Source: Caldifermentibacillus hisashii (GTDB lineage: Bacteria > Bacillota > Bacilli > Bacillales > Caldibacillaceae). Taken from it: a DNA stretch of 64,000 nt. The translations under genes and the position numbers were made by a program. Below, piece after piece: positions 1 to 8,107 of this stretch; the first letter of the stretch is position 1, and each line of letters starts with the position of its first letter. The notes under the pieces were generated by a model. The model saw nothing but the letters and a program-made list of their open reading frames with translations. It had not been told where the DNA came from and made no database searches. Location: the NCBI RefSeq assembly GCF_027568575.1, contig NZ_JANUVP010000006.1. One strand, 5' to 3'.

Positions 1-498
1 CACATCAAGTGAACCGTAACGGTCAAGCATTTGCCGTAAATATTTTGCACCAGCCATTATATTTTCTCTCGGATCATCAATATTAATAACGCCTAAACTT
101 TTGGCGGTAGATGGCATTAACTGCATCAGTCCCCGTGCTCCACTGGGACTAACCGCATAAATATTAAAATTTGACTCTTGTTTGATCACTGAAATGAGCA
201 AGGAAACAGGTAAATTGTAGGTTTTTGCAGCCTCTTCAATTATCGGTTGCAGTTGTTCATCAGCAATCTTTACGGCTGGTTTTATATTCTTTTGCAAAGA
301 AGGCAAACCATTTCCGGCAGAGGAAACAGATATTGTAGCATTCTTTGTTTCATTATTTATATTTTGTAATACCAACAACTGTTCGAGCATGGAAGAAAAC
401 AACGGAGAATTGCCGGATGATGAAGAATTCCCGTTCAAACTGTCCATATCTCTCAGAGCATTGATTTCTAAAATTGTTTTGATTTGTTGTATATTCAT
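1..498 (-). CDS. cwlQ: Lytic transglycosylase, SLT domain (C-terminus outside window)
   Basis: This is the 5' part of a peptidoglycan lytic transglycosylase that continues past base 1. The first ~85 residues are a low-complexity Ser/Asn-rich linker with no obvious signal peptide. The SLT domain follows, with the catalytic-Glu motif IKQESNFN and the signature SPSGARGLMQLMPSTA. The ATG at 498-496 has an upstream AAGAGGTTG on the minus strand. The neighbour order (yjbK, yjbM, nadF, yjbO, prpE) matches B. subtilis cwlQ/yjbJ, whose product cleaves the glycan backbone outside the membrane. Family and position are clear; the missing end cannot be judged. Confidence 0.88.
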   Translation of the reverse strand, partial: MNIQQIKTILEINALRDMDSLNGNSSSSGNSPLFSSMLEQLLVLQNINNETKNATISVSSAGNGLPSLQKNIKPAVKIADEQLQPIIEEAAKTYNLPVSLLISVIKQESNFNIYAVSPSGARGLMQLMPSTAKSLGVINIDDPRENIMAGAKYLRQMLDRYGSLDV

Positions 499-520
499 CG
501 ACACACAACCTCTTCAACAT

Positions 521-1105
521 TTATACGGACCGCTTTTTTCGCCATACATTATAAAAACGTTGTACTTTATTTTCTGTCTTTCTTACGGGAATGTTCAAAG
601 ATGTTAACAGACGAGTAATATGTTTGTACGCTTTTGGGTCCGTCACTTCATATTCTACCTCAAAATCTTCTTTATTTAAATAAAAACTTTTATCCAGTAC
701 TAAAAGCCCCTCATAAAACGGAATTTCAGCCCTGGAAGTAGTCAATGTACCGAAATGACTAATTTTTTCAAGCGAAATTTGCATTGACTTTAATTTTTTT
801 TCGATTGCTCCTTTAGGAAAAACTTCATGTTCAAGTAACAAATCCCGCTCAACTTCTGATATAGGTTCATTTGTTTCCAAAAGCCCCGCGTCATTTGGTT
901 CTTTTAATGTTAACTCCATATGCCCCTCTTTCGTTCTGATTCGGAGAGCGCAACCGGCTTTTTTTAGCGCAAAGTCATCGGTGTCAAAATAATCATTTAC
1001 TTGGAGAAAAAAATCATTTTCGGTTACCCCTAAAAATTGTTGCAATCTAATAAATTCATCTTTTGTCAATACATTTTTAAATTCAATTTCTAAATGATTT
1101 TCCAT
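521..1105 (-). CDS. yjbK: CYTH-domain protein YjbK (triphosphate tunnel family)
   Basis: A 194-residue protein with the N-terminal ExExK motif (residues 6-10, EIEFK) that defines CYTH/triphosphate tunnel enzymes, which bind triphosphates and divalent metal in a beta barrel. Alternating charged strands such as ALRIRTKEGHMELTLK continue that pattern, and the length fits the YjbK family. It lies 22 bases upstream of the transglycosylase gene on the same strand, so the two are probably cotranscribed. It is next to the (p)ppGpp synthetase gene, as in B. subtilis. The substrate is unknown; inorganic triphosphate hydrolysis is a family-based guess. Confidence 0.87.
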   Translation of the reverse strand: MENHLEIEFKNVLTKDEFIRLQQFLGVTENDFFLQVNDYFDTDDFALKKAGCALRIRTKEGHMELTLKEPNDAGLLETNEPISEVERDLLLEHEVFPKGAIEKKLKSMQISLEKISHFGTLTTSRAEIPFYEGLLVLDKSFYLNKEDFEVEYEVTDPKAYKHITRLLTSLNIPVRKTENKVQRFYNVWRKKRSV

Positions 1106-1461
1106 AATTTACCCCCACATAATCGAATGAATCGAAATCATGATCTCAAAATTTTTCTTTATAACCTTCGTATAATTATTTTGAAGCGAAAATCTAATCT
1201 TTTAGCAACTGTATGGTAAAATAATATCAGATTACCCTATAAAAACAGAAGAAATAAAATTGACATATCGGTAAAAGCCCGATTGGTCGGAAGAATACGA
1301 TGTGGGTCATACAAACGTTATCACAAAGACTACGCATTTAGGATGTATTCCTTCTGATCAGCAGATAAAAAAACCGCTGGAAGTAGTACCTAATTTTAAT
1401 AAAATCATGTGGTTGATATAACACGGAAGAAGTGTGCGTTATGTACAGAGGTGATTTCAAA
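1106..1461. other. Intergenic gap between divergent yjbK and yjbM (yjbL absent)
   Basis: No gene is seen here. In B. subtilis yjbL lies in this position; no open frame resembling it is visible. The piece around 1276-1286 (CCCGATTGGT) matches a core of the 147-bp dispersed repeat and may be a decayed fragment. A TTGACA occurs at 1260-1265 but has no convincing -10 at the right distance. Confidence 0.5.
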
Positions 1462-2088
1462 ATGAATTGGGAAGAATTTTTAGAACCCTACCGGCAAGCT
1501 GTTGAGGAGTTAAAAATAAAATTAAAAGGGATTCGCAGACAATTTGAATTAGAAAAAACACATTCATCAATTGAATTTGTGACCGGTCGTGTTAAACCGA
1601 TCGCAAGTATACTAGACAAGGCAAAACAAAAAAATATTCCTTTAGATGAATTACATACGATGTACGATATAGCCGGACTGCGGATTATGTGTCAGTTTGT
1701 TGATGATATAAAAAAAGTTGTTGAGCTGCTTAGAAACCGTAATGATTTAGAGATTGTTGAGGAGAAAGATTATATATCGCATAAAAAAGCGAGCGGTTAT
1801 CGATCTTATCATGTCATTATCAGTTATCCGGTCCAGACAATTCATGGTGAAAAGAAAGTGTTGGCGGAAATTCAAATTCGTACATTAGCCATGAATTTTT
1901 GGGCGACGATCGAACATTCTCTAAATTATAAATATAACGGTCAATTCCCGGAAGATATCCAGTTCCGACTTCAGCGGGCAGCAGAAGCAGCGTTTTTGCT
2001 TGATGAAGAAATGTCGGAAATTAGAGAAGAAATTAGGGATGCTCAAAGATTTTTTTCCAGTAAAAAAGATTATCCACAAGATGCTTAA
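1462..2088 (+). CDS. yjbM: Small alarmone synthetase YjbM (RelQ/SasB type)
   Basis: A single-domain (p)ppGpp synthetase that transfers pyrophosphate from ATP to GDP or GTP. The synthetase motifs run in order: VTGRVKPIASIL, YDIAGLRIMCQFVDD, SGYRSYHVIISYP and EIQIRTLAMNFWATIEHSL. It lacks the hydrolase, TGS and ACT domains of long Rel proteins. The start at 1462 is preferred because AGAGGTGAT ends seven bases before it and the protein then begins like B. subtilis YjbM; a frame-open ATG exists at 1432. Together with nadF and yjbO it forms the conserved yjbM-nadF-yjbO block. The family forms tetramers activated by pppGpp, which is not visible in this sequence. Confidence 0.93.
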   Translation: MNWEEFLEPYRQAVEELKIKLKGIRRQFELEKTHSSIEFVTGRVKPIASILDKAKQKNIPLDELHTMYDIAGLRIMCQFVDDIKKVVELLRNRNDLEIVEEKDYISHKKASGYRSYHVIISYPVQTIHGEKKVLAEIQIRTLAMNFWATIEHSLNYKYNGQFPEDIQFRLQRAAEAAFLLDEEMSEIREEIRDAQRFFSSKKDYPQDA

Positions 2089-2220
2089 CACTAAAAAGCT
2101 TATTTTTTCAAAAAGCTATTGGTTCCTGTACAATAATTTTGTGGCATGCATCATTTAGCAAAAAAATTTCTGAAAACCTTTTGGGAGCCAATTATAAATT
2201 AAACATGGGGGTGCAAAGAT

Positions 2221-3015
2221 TTGAAATTTGCCATCGTTTCAAAAGGGGATGAAAAGTCGAATACGTTATCCGAGAAATTGAAAAGCTATTTGACCGATTT
2301 CAAATTGGAATATGATGAAATAGAGCCCGAAATTACGATTTCGGTAGGGGGAGACGGTACACTGTTATCAGCTTTTCAACGTTATCGCCATCGTCTTAAT
2401 GATACAGCATTTGTCGGTATTCATACCGGTCATTTAGGATTTTATGCAGATTGGATGCCGGATGAAATTGAAAAACTTGTCATCGCTATTGCCAAAACAA
2501 AATGTCGGATTGTCGAATATCCGTTACTTGAAGTCATTATTTATTATAATAACGAAAGAAAAGAAGAACATTATCTGGCATTGAACGAAGCGACCATTAA
2601 AAGTGTAGAAGGTACCTTTGTAATTGATGTTGAGATTAAAGATGAATTGTTTGAAAGATTTCGAGGAGATGGGTTATGTGTTTCCACTCCATCCGGAAGC
2701 ACTGCCTACAATAAAGCGTTGGGAGGGGCCATTATTCATCCGTCATTGGAATCAATCCAGATTGCCGAAATGGCTTCGATCAATAATCGCGTTTTTCGGA
2801 CAATCGGTTCGCCGTTAATTTTACCGGCCCATCATAAATGTATTTTTCGACCTGTAACCCATAAAGATTTCTTAATCGGAATCGATCATTTAACATTTGT
2901 TCAGAAAGATATCCAGTCGCTGCAATTTCGAGTGGCTGATCAAAAGATTCGTTTTGCCAGATACAAACCGTTCCCGTTCTGGTCAAGAGTCCGTGCGTCA
3001 TTTATCGATGAATAG
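2221..3015 (+). CDS. nadF: NAD kinase
   Basis: ATP-dependent phosphorylation of NAD to NADP in the cytosol. The diagnostic GGDGT motif is at residues 43-47, followed by GIHTGHLGFYADW and the NAD-binding segment TPSGSTAYNKALGGAI. The length (264 aa) matches the Firmicute NAD kinase of the yjbN position. The start codon is TTG: GGGGGTG lies nine bases upstream and no in-frame ATG is available before the first conserved strand. It sits between yjbM and the pseudouridine synthase gene in the same direction. Confidence 0.94.
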   Translation: MKFAIVSKGDEKSNTLSEKLKSYLTDFKLEYDEIEPEITISVGGDGTLLSAFQRYRHRLNDTAFVGIHTGHLGFYADWMPDEIEKLVIAIAKTKCRIVEYPLLEVIIYYNNERKEEHYLALNEATIKSVEGTFVIDVEIKDELFERFRGDGLCVSTPSGSTAYNKALGGAIIHPSLESIQIAEMASINNRVFRTIGSPLILPAHHKCIFRPVTHKDFLIGIDHLTFVQKDIQSLQFRVADQKIRFARYKPFPFWSRVRASFIDE

Positions 3016-3096
3016 TTGATTTTTTCCTTGGAAGCCATTTGTAGAAATAATGACAAGCACTCACTATTGTTAAAACAAAGGAGTTAGAAATGATTT

Positions 3097-4011
3097 ATGG
3101 CAAAACCTTTCATACTTGAATGGGTCATTACAGAAAATGATCACGGAAAAACAACGAGACAATACTTACAAGAGCGGGGAATTTCTAAAACTTCATTAAC
3201 CGATATAAAGCTTCATGGCGGCAATATTTTAATAGACGGCATTCATGTAACGGTACGGCATGTTTTAAAAAAGGGGGAGCAGTTAACCGTTATTTTTCCG
3301 GTTGAGGAGCCCAGCCAAACTCTCTTACCTGAAAAAATCCCTCTTCACATTGTTTACGAAGATGATTATGTACTGGTTATAAATAAACCGGCATTTATGA
3401 ATACGATACCGTCCAGAGAGCATCCGACCGGAAGTCTAGTCAATGCGGTAATGGGTTATTATAAGGAAATTGGCTTAACGGCAGCTCCTCATATTATCAC
3501 AAGGCTTGACCGAAATACATCAGGACTTGTTTTAGTGGCTAAATATCGTCACATCCATCATATTCTAAGCAAACAGCAACAGGAAAAACAGGTAAAACGG
3601 GAATATGAAGCTTTTATTGAAGGAACTGTGGTGGAAAATAACGGGATGATTGAAGCACCCATTGGTCGAAAACAGGACAGTATTATCGAACGTACTGTAA
3701 CAGATGGCGGTCAATACGCCTGCACCCATTTTCAAATTATAGAACGATATGGACCGTTTACGCATGTTAGGGTAATGCCGGAAACCGGTAGAACGCATCA
3801 AATTCGCGTACATATGGCTCATATCGGTCATCCGTTAGTGGGAGATGATTTATATGGCGGTTCACAGATCTTTTTAAACCGCCAGGCTTTACATTGTCGC
3901 CGTCTTCATTTTCTCCACCCTGTAATGGAAAAAACAATGAAGTTTTCCGTACCATTGCCGGAAGATATGGAGAAGCTTTTGCAGATTTCGGCGGATGACC
4001 CGGGTCACTGA
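3097..4011 (+). CDS. yjbO: RluD-family pseudouridine synthase
   Basis: Converts uridine to pseudouridine in structured RNA. An S4-like N-terminal region (residues ~15-75) precedes the catalytic domain with ITRLDRNTSGLVLVAK, which holds the catalytic Asp, and later RTHQIRVHMAHIGHPLVGDDLYGG. The RNA target (23S rRNA in RluD proper) is not known for this paralogue. The ATG at 3097 lies 13 bases after AAAGGAG (3077-3083); a closer out-of-frame ATG at 3090 opens only a nine-codon frame. The protein ends just past the usual conserved region with a short charged tail. Confidence 0.91.
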   Translation: MAKPFILEWVITENDHGKTTRQYLQERGISKTSLTDIKLHGGNILIDGIHVTVRHVLKKGEQLTVIFPVEEPSQTLLPEKIPLHIVYEDDYVLVINKPAFMNTIPSREHPTGSLVNAVMGYYKEIGLTAAPHIITRLDRNTSGLVLVAKYRHIHHILSKQQQEKQVKREYEAFIEGTVVENNGMIEAPIGRKQDSIIERTVTDGGQYACTHFQIIERYGPFTHVRVMPETGRTHQIRVHMAHIGHPLVGDDLYGGSQIFLNRQALHCRRLHFLHPVMEKTMKFSVPLPEDMEKLLQISADDPGH

Positions 4012-4159
4012 AAAAGTATAAAAATATTATTACTAAATTGATTTTCCAGATACGATATCTAGTTGGTTTATTCACTGATATGAAGCAAGTGAACGAATTC
4101 AAACATTTTTTTAGAGTGGCGGATATGCCCCAATTTTGTCATGAAAAATAAAAAAACTT

Positions 4160-4897
4160 TTAAGGGAATTTTGTGAATTTTTCCGGAACATATTTTTGGT
4201 GAGAAGGAACTTGAATGATCTCCATTTCCGGATAGCGAAGGGCCGTTAATTTTCCGCCGAATACACAACCGGTATCAATATTATATGTATGATTAACGAT
4301 TCTTACGTTATGGACCGGAGTGTGACCGTAAACAATGATCCGATTGCCTTGATAATATTTTGCCCAATCTTTTCGAACCGGTCTCCCATCCGAAAGTTTT
4401 TCCCCGTTAACATCCCCATACAAAACAAAGGTTTGAACTTCTTTATTCGTACGACCGATAAAATCTTCGCGGATTCCGGCATGGGCGATGATTAATTTTC
4501 CGCCATCCAATTGCAAATACATGGGTGCTTCTTCATATAATTTGATAAATTTTGTCCGAATTTCTCGTTGCTTTTCTACCGGCAAATGTTCATATTCAGC
4601 AACCGTTGTCTCTAATCCATGAGATATTTGCACGTTATTTCCGAGAAAATAACGATATAATTTATTACAATGATTCCCGGGTGTATAAACTGCTTGATTT
4701 TGCTTAACAAGTGAATAAACAAGTTCAATTACTTTCACGGAATCCGGACCCCGATCAGTTAAGTCGCCTAAAAAGGCAAGTGTTCGATCTTGATTATTCT
4801 TTATTTCATCACCAAAAAACTGATAACCTAATTTATCCAATAACTCCATTAATTCCTCATAGCAACCATGGACATCTCCAATAATATCGATTTTCAT
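4160..4897 (-). CDS. prpE: Bis(5'-nucleosyl)-tetraphosphatase PrpE (PPP-family phosphatase)
   Basis: A calcineurin-like metallophosphoesterase with all PPP blocks: GDVHGCYEEL near the N-terminus, GDLTDRGPDS, GNHCNK and AHAGI. In B. subtilis the homologue hydrolyses Ap4A asymmetrically and has been linked to spore germination. At 245 aa it is full length. It is transcribed towards yjbO and away from the MerR gene. No strong terminator is visible in the 148 bases between prpE and yjbO. Confidence 0.92.
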   Translation of the reverse strand: MKIDIIGDVHGCYEELMELLDKLGYQFFGDEIKNNQDRTLAFLGDLTDRGPDSVKVIELVYSLVKQNQAVYTPGNHCNKLYRYFLGNNVQISHGLETTVAEYEHLPVEKQREIRTKFIKLYEEAPMYLQLDGGKLIIAHAGIREDFIGRTNKEVQTFVLYGDVNGEKLSDGRPVRKDWAKYYQGNRIIVYGHTPVHNVRIVNHTYNIDTGCVFGGKLTALRYPEMEIIQVPSHQKYVPEKFTKFP

Positions 4898-4996
4898 ACA
4901 ATTGAATCCCTTCTTTACAATTTAAAGCAGAACATCCCTTAACGAGGGTATTTTTTACTATAAATGAAAAATTGTTTCAATGAAAGTGATATTAGG

Positions 4997-5027
4997 TTGA
5001 CTATTACCTTAGGGATTAGTCTATGAT
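4997..5027 (+). promoter_or_regulatory. MerR-type promoter with 19-bp spacer and dyad operator
   Basis: The -35 TTGACT (4997-5002) and the -10 TATGAT (5022-5027) are separated by 19 bp, the over-long spacer typical of MerR-activated promoters. Within the spacer, GACTATTACC (4999-5008) and GGGATTAGTC (5012-5021) form an inverted repeat matching at 8 of 10 positions around a three-base centre. It lies directly upstream of the MerR gene, implying autoregulation. Confidence 0.75.
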
Positions 5028-5047
5028 TATTTTGTGAGGTGATCGTT

Positions 5048-5917
5048 ATGTTCATACATGAGGTTTGCAAAAAATGTTCCTTAACAAAAAAGGCGATATA
5101 TTATTACGAAAAGCATGGGCTTATTCGTCCGAACATTGGAGAAAATGGATATAGAAATTATAGTGAAGAAGATGTATCGACATTAAAGGAAATTTTTGTT
5201 CTGAGAAAGTTGGGATTAACGATTTCTGAAATTAAAAATGTCCTTTTGAGTAGTAATAAGGCTGTGTCACTGTTAAAGTACAAATATTTAATGGATTTAA
5301 AGAGGGAAAAAGTAATGGAACAACAAAAATGCCTTGAACTACTTATTGAAAACTATAATGTTGATAAAGGAATAGAATATATTGACATTCATCTCAACAG
5401 GTCTTTTACCATTAAAGAAAAATTAATTCAGGCTTTTCCGGGCGTATACGGTATATTTTTGTCTGTTCATTTCGGTCAATTTCTAAATGAAAAAGCAGAT
5501 ACGGCAGAAAAAGAGGAAGCATATGGTAAAATTGTCGATTTTTTGGATAAAGTGAGAATAACGCGGGAAATGGAAAAATATTTAGAAAGTGTTATTCCCT
5601 TAACGGATCAGGAAGTCATTGAAAAAATGAATAGTACTTTCCTAAATGCAGTTAAAGATATTGAAAACTATATTGTTAACAATCAACAGGAAATTGAGGA
5701 GTATATCAAATTTCGAAATTCGAAAGCTTATAAGTCAACACCTGCTTTCAAATTGCAACAATTGTTGGTAGAGTTTCAGCAAAGTAGCGGCTATGATGAA
5801 GTTTTTGTTGAAAATTTGAAGATTTTGAGCGCTTCTTATCTGGAATATTCAGAAAAAGTTCAAGAAGCAAACAAAATATTGCTTGAAAGGTATCCGCAAA
5901 CAGCAAAATTTTACTGA
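5048..5917 (+). CDS. MerR family transcriptional regulator
   Basis: The N-terminal winged HTH is clear (TKKAIYYYEKHGLIRPN, then GYRNYSEEDVSTLKEIFVLRKLGLTISEIK), followed by a helical linker and a ~190-residue effector-binding region that I do not recognise. No metal-binding cysteine pattern is seen in the C-terminal part, which argues against a metal sensor; drug or small-molecule sensing is more likely. The ATG at 5048 is chosen because GAGGTGAT precedes it by four to five bases; a GTG at 5039 is frame-open but lies within that ribosome site. A 19-bp-spacer promoter with a dyad lies immediately upstream. No other gene is obviously in the operon. Confidence 0.85.
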   Translation: MFIHEVCKKCSLTKKAIYYYEKHGLIRPNIGENGYRNYSEEDVSTLKEIFVLRKLGLTISEIKNVLLSSNKAVSLLKYKYLMDLKREKVMEQQKCLELLIENYNVDKGIEYIDIHLNRSFTIKEKLIQAFPGVYGIFLSVHFGQFLNEKADTAEKEEAYGKIVDFLDKVRITREMEKYLESVIPLTDQEVIEKMNSTFLNAVKDIENYIVNNQQEIEEYIKFRNSKAYKSTPAFKLQQLLVEFQQSSGYDEVFVENLKILSASYLEYSEKVQEANKILLERYPQTAKFY

Positions 5918-6054
5918 ACTTTTCCTAAAGATGGGTGAGGTACTGGGGTATGTGTTTCTTTTGTTCGGAATGACAACAATTATTGGTAGAAAACGATAAA
6001 ATTAGTCGTACACATTTTTTTCAACCATTTTCTTACTTTTCAATTTGTGAAGAA

Positions 6055-6082
6055 TATAGTACTATTAGTAGTAGGTACTAAT
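6055..6082 (+). promoter_or_regulatory. fabI -10 element and FapR operator
   Basis: TATAGT (6055-6060) is a plausible -10. Just downstream, ATTAGTA (6064-6070) and TACTAAT (6076-6082) form a perfect 7-bp inverted repeat around GTAGG, matching the FapR box. Its position over the start of transcription fits repression relieved by malonyl-CoA. fabI is a known FapR target in B. subtilis. Confidence 0.85.
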
Positions 6083-6138
6083 AACATGTAATAAATAGGA
6101 GTTTGGAATACATTGAATTTTGAAACGGAGGAAGAAAT

Positions 6139-6918
6139 ATGGTATTGTCGCTAAAAGGGAAAACATTTGTCATTATGGGTGTTGCCAACAAAAGGAGTAT
6201 TGCTTGGGGGATTGCCCGGTCTCTCGACAAGGCTGGTGCCCGACTGATTTTTACATACAACCAAGATCGCATGCTTAAAAATGTGAAAGAATTGGCGGAA
6301 ACATTAGAAGGCAAAGATTATTTGTTGCTGCAATGTGATGTGACAGTTGATGAAGATATTACTGCTTGTTTTCAAGAAATAAAAAATCAAGTCGGTACAA
6401 TTCACGGTGTCGCGCACTGCATCGCATTTGCCAACCGGGAAGATTTAGAAGGTGAATTTGTCGATACGTCCCGTGACGGCTTTTTGCTGGCCCAAAACAT
6501 CAGTGCCTATTCCTTGACGGCCGTAGCCAAGGAAGCCAGACCGCTTATGACTGAAGGCGGAAGTATTATTACTCTTACATATCTAGGTGGCGAACGGGTT
6601 GTCACGAATTATAATGTGATGGGTGTTGCGAAAGCTTCGTTGGATGCAAGTGTTAAATATTTGGCGAATGATCTTGGAAAGGACGGTATTCGCGTTAATT
6701 CGATATCGGCGGGACCGATTCGAACATTATCTGCTAAAGGAATTCGTGGTTTTAATTCCGTATTAAATCAAATTGAAGAAAAGGCACCGCTACGGAGGAC
6801 CGTGACGCAAGAAGAAGTGGGCGATACCGCATTATTTTTATTCAGTGATTTATCTCGCGGAATTACCGGGGAAAATATTCATGTCGATGCCGGATTCCAT
6901 ATTTTAAGCGGGATTTAA
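6139..6918 (+). CDS. fabI: Enoyl-[acyl-carrier-protein] reductase (NADH) FabI
   Basis: Last reductive step of type II fatty acid elongation: NAD(P)H-dependent reduction of enoyl-ACP. The N-terminal nucleotide site reads VIMGVANKRSIAWGIA, and the catalytic pair is Tyr158 with Lys165 in YNVMGVAKASLDAS (Tyr-x6-Lys). Tyr148 in LTYLGGE is the second conserved tyrosine. The length of 259 aa equals the family norm. The start ATG follows CGGAGGAAGAAAT. A FapR box upstream ties it to lipid homeostasis. It is monocistronic; no clear terminator is seen before the Fic gene. Confidence 0.96.
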   Translation: MVLSLKGKTFVIMGVANKRSIAWGIARSLDKAGARLIFTYNQDRMLKNVKELAETLEGKDYLLLQCDVTVDEDITACFQEIKNQVGTIHGVAHCIAFANREDLEGEFVDTSRDGFLLAQNISAYSLTAVAKEARPLMTEGGSIITLTYLGGERVVTNYNVMGVAKASLDASVKYLANDLGKDGIRVNSISAGPIRTLSAKGIRGFNSVLNQIEEKAPLRRTVTQEEVGDTALFLFSDLSRGITGENIHVDAGFHILSGI

Positions 6919-7041
6919 TTTTTAAAGCTAGTTCGATAAATTGATCGGCAATGTCAGTTTTCTACATGACCTATGGGAAGTAAGCAAAGTCCGGCATCAC
7001 GTCTTATTTCTTTAAGTGTGTGGTATGATGAAAGGAAGTAT

Positions 7042-7090
7042 GCGTTAGGAAAGTAGAAATTGAAAAATTTATACTTTCCTATTAGCTAAT
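7042..7090 (-). repeat. Partial copy of the palindromic repeat element
   Basis: Reverse-oriented copy of the 49-bp palindromic head also found at 24821, 27685 and 43856. TAGGAAAGTA and TACTTTCCTA form a 10-bp inverted repeat around an AT-rich core that itself folds. The terminator-like tail of the full copies is missing. It abuts the ribosome site of the Fic gene and may lie in its leader. Confidence 0.8.
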
Positions 7091-7109
7091 GAAAGGAAAG
7101 GGATGTCAC

Positions 7110-7898
7110 TTGGAAAAATACAGGGAAGTTTTGAAATTGTGGCAGTCCTATCAAATCAATTCGGCTGAAGATTTAGATAAATATTTGGACAGCTTCCGGA
7201 TACTCTTTGCTTATCATTCCGGGAAAATAGAGAATGACGAGATTAATTACCACGACACGAGAGAAATATTTGAAAGCGGTAAAGTTATCAATTTCAGTGG
7301 CAGCCCTCGTGCTATATTTGAACAATATAATCAAAAACTGTGTTATGAGTATTTAAAAGAAAAAATAATAAAAAGAGAAAAATTAAGTGTTGATCTTATT
7401 AAAGAAATTGATAAGATTTTAACCGGCGGAACGTATGATGAAAAGCGATACATTGTCAATGAAGAGCGCCCGGGCGAGTTTAAAAAACATGATTATGTTA
7501 CTGGTATTTTGGAAGTTGGTTCTTCTGCTGAAAATGTAGAAAGTGACATGATCCAATTGATTGAAGAAGTGAATGAGTATGACGGTAAAGAAATTTTAAA
7601 AGTGGCGACGTATTTCCATGCCCGTTTTGAATATATTCATCCTTTTGCAGACGGAAACGGCCGGGTAGGCAGAACAATGATGAATTATTATTTGATGACG
7701 CATAACCATCCCCCTTTCATCGTTTATAATGAGGATAAAAAATTATTTTATGAGTGTCTGCAAAAGTATGATGAAACAGAAGATTTGAATCCTCTGTATA
7801 AATTTTTTAAATATGAGACGGAAAAGACTTGGAAAAAGGCTTTAGAGCTTGCAAATGGAGAAGTGCGTGAACGAAAAGGACTGGAAGATTATACGTAA
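7110..7898 (+). CDS. Fic domain protein (AMP transferase family)
   Basis: The Fic core HPFADGNGRVGR (residues 177-188) matches HPFx[D/E]GNGRxxR, so AMP transfer (or another NMP) from a nucleotide to a hydroxyl of a target protein is expected. Near the N-terminus SGKIEN (37-42) fits the inhibitory motif [S/T]xxxE[G/N], placing it in class II, where an N-terminal helix with a Glu blocks ATP binding. I prefer the TTG start at 7110, preceded by AAAGGAAAGGGATG; an ATG at 7089 has no ribosome site and lies at the edge of a repeat. No antitoxin gene is adjacent, consistent with built-in inhibition. The target is unknown. Confidence 0.88.
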   Translation: MEKYREVLKLWQSYQINSAEDLDKYLDSFRILFAYHSGKIENDEINYHDTREIFESGKVINFSGSPRAIFEQYNQKLCYEYLKEKIIKREKLSVDLIKEIDKILTGGTYDEKRYIVNEERPGEFKKHDYVTGILEVGSSAENVESDMIQLIEEVNEYDGKEILKVATYFHARFEYIHPFADGNGRVGRTMMNYYLMTHNHPPFIVYNEDKKLFYECLQKYDETEDLNPLYKFFKYETEKTWKKALELANGEVRERKGLEDYT

Positions 7899-8052
7899 TA
7901 TAAAATGATAAAAACACTTGCTAATGAAACTTGGTTATGTTCTATTTTGTGAGGGGAAAAACATGGATGAAAAATATGCAGAAGATGAATTATAACCTGT
8001 TTCCGGGATGTAAAAAGATTCTTTCAACAACATAATACAATAAAATAAATAG

Positions 8053-8098
8053 AGCACACTGATTGGCAATATGTTTATTGTGACCAGTGTGCTTTTTT
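8053..8098. terminator. Hairpin between fic and the endonuclease gene
   Basis: AGCACACTG (8053-8061) pairs with CAGTGTGCT (8085-8093), followed by a T run. A T-poor reverse side makes it mainly a terminator for the plus-strand Fic gene; the convergent minus gene ends 15 bases away. Confidence 0.8.
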
Positions 8099-8107
8099 AT
8101 AGAGTTT

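Noticed and set aside
1260..1290. SigA promoter for yjbM starting at TTGACA
   Set aside because: No -10 hexamer at 16-18 bp.
7963..7995. Ten-codon frame after a GAGGGGAAAAAC site downstream of fic
   Set aside because: Too short to support and no context.
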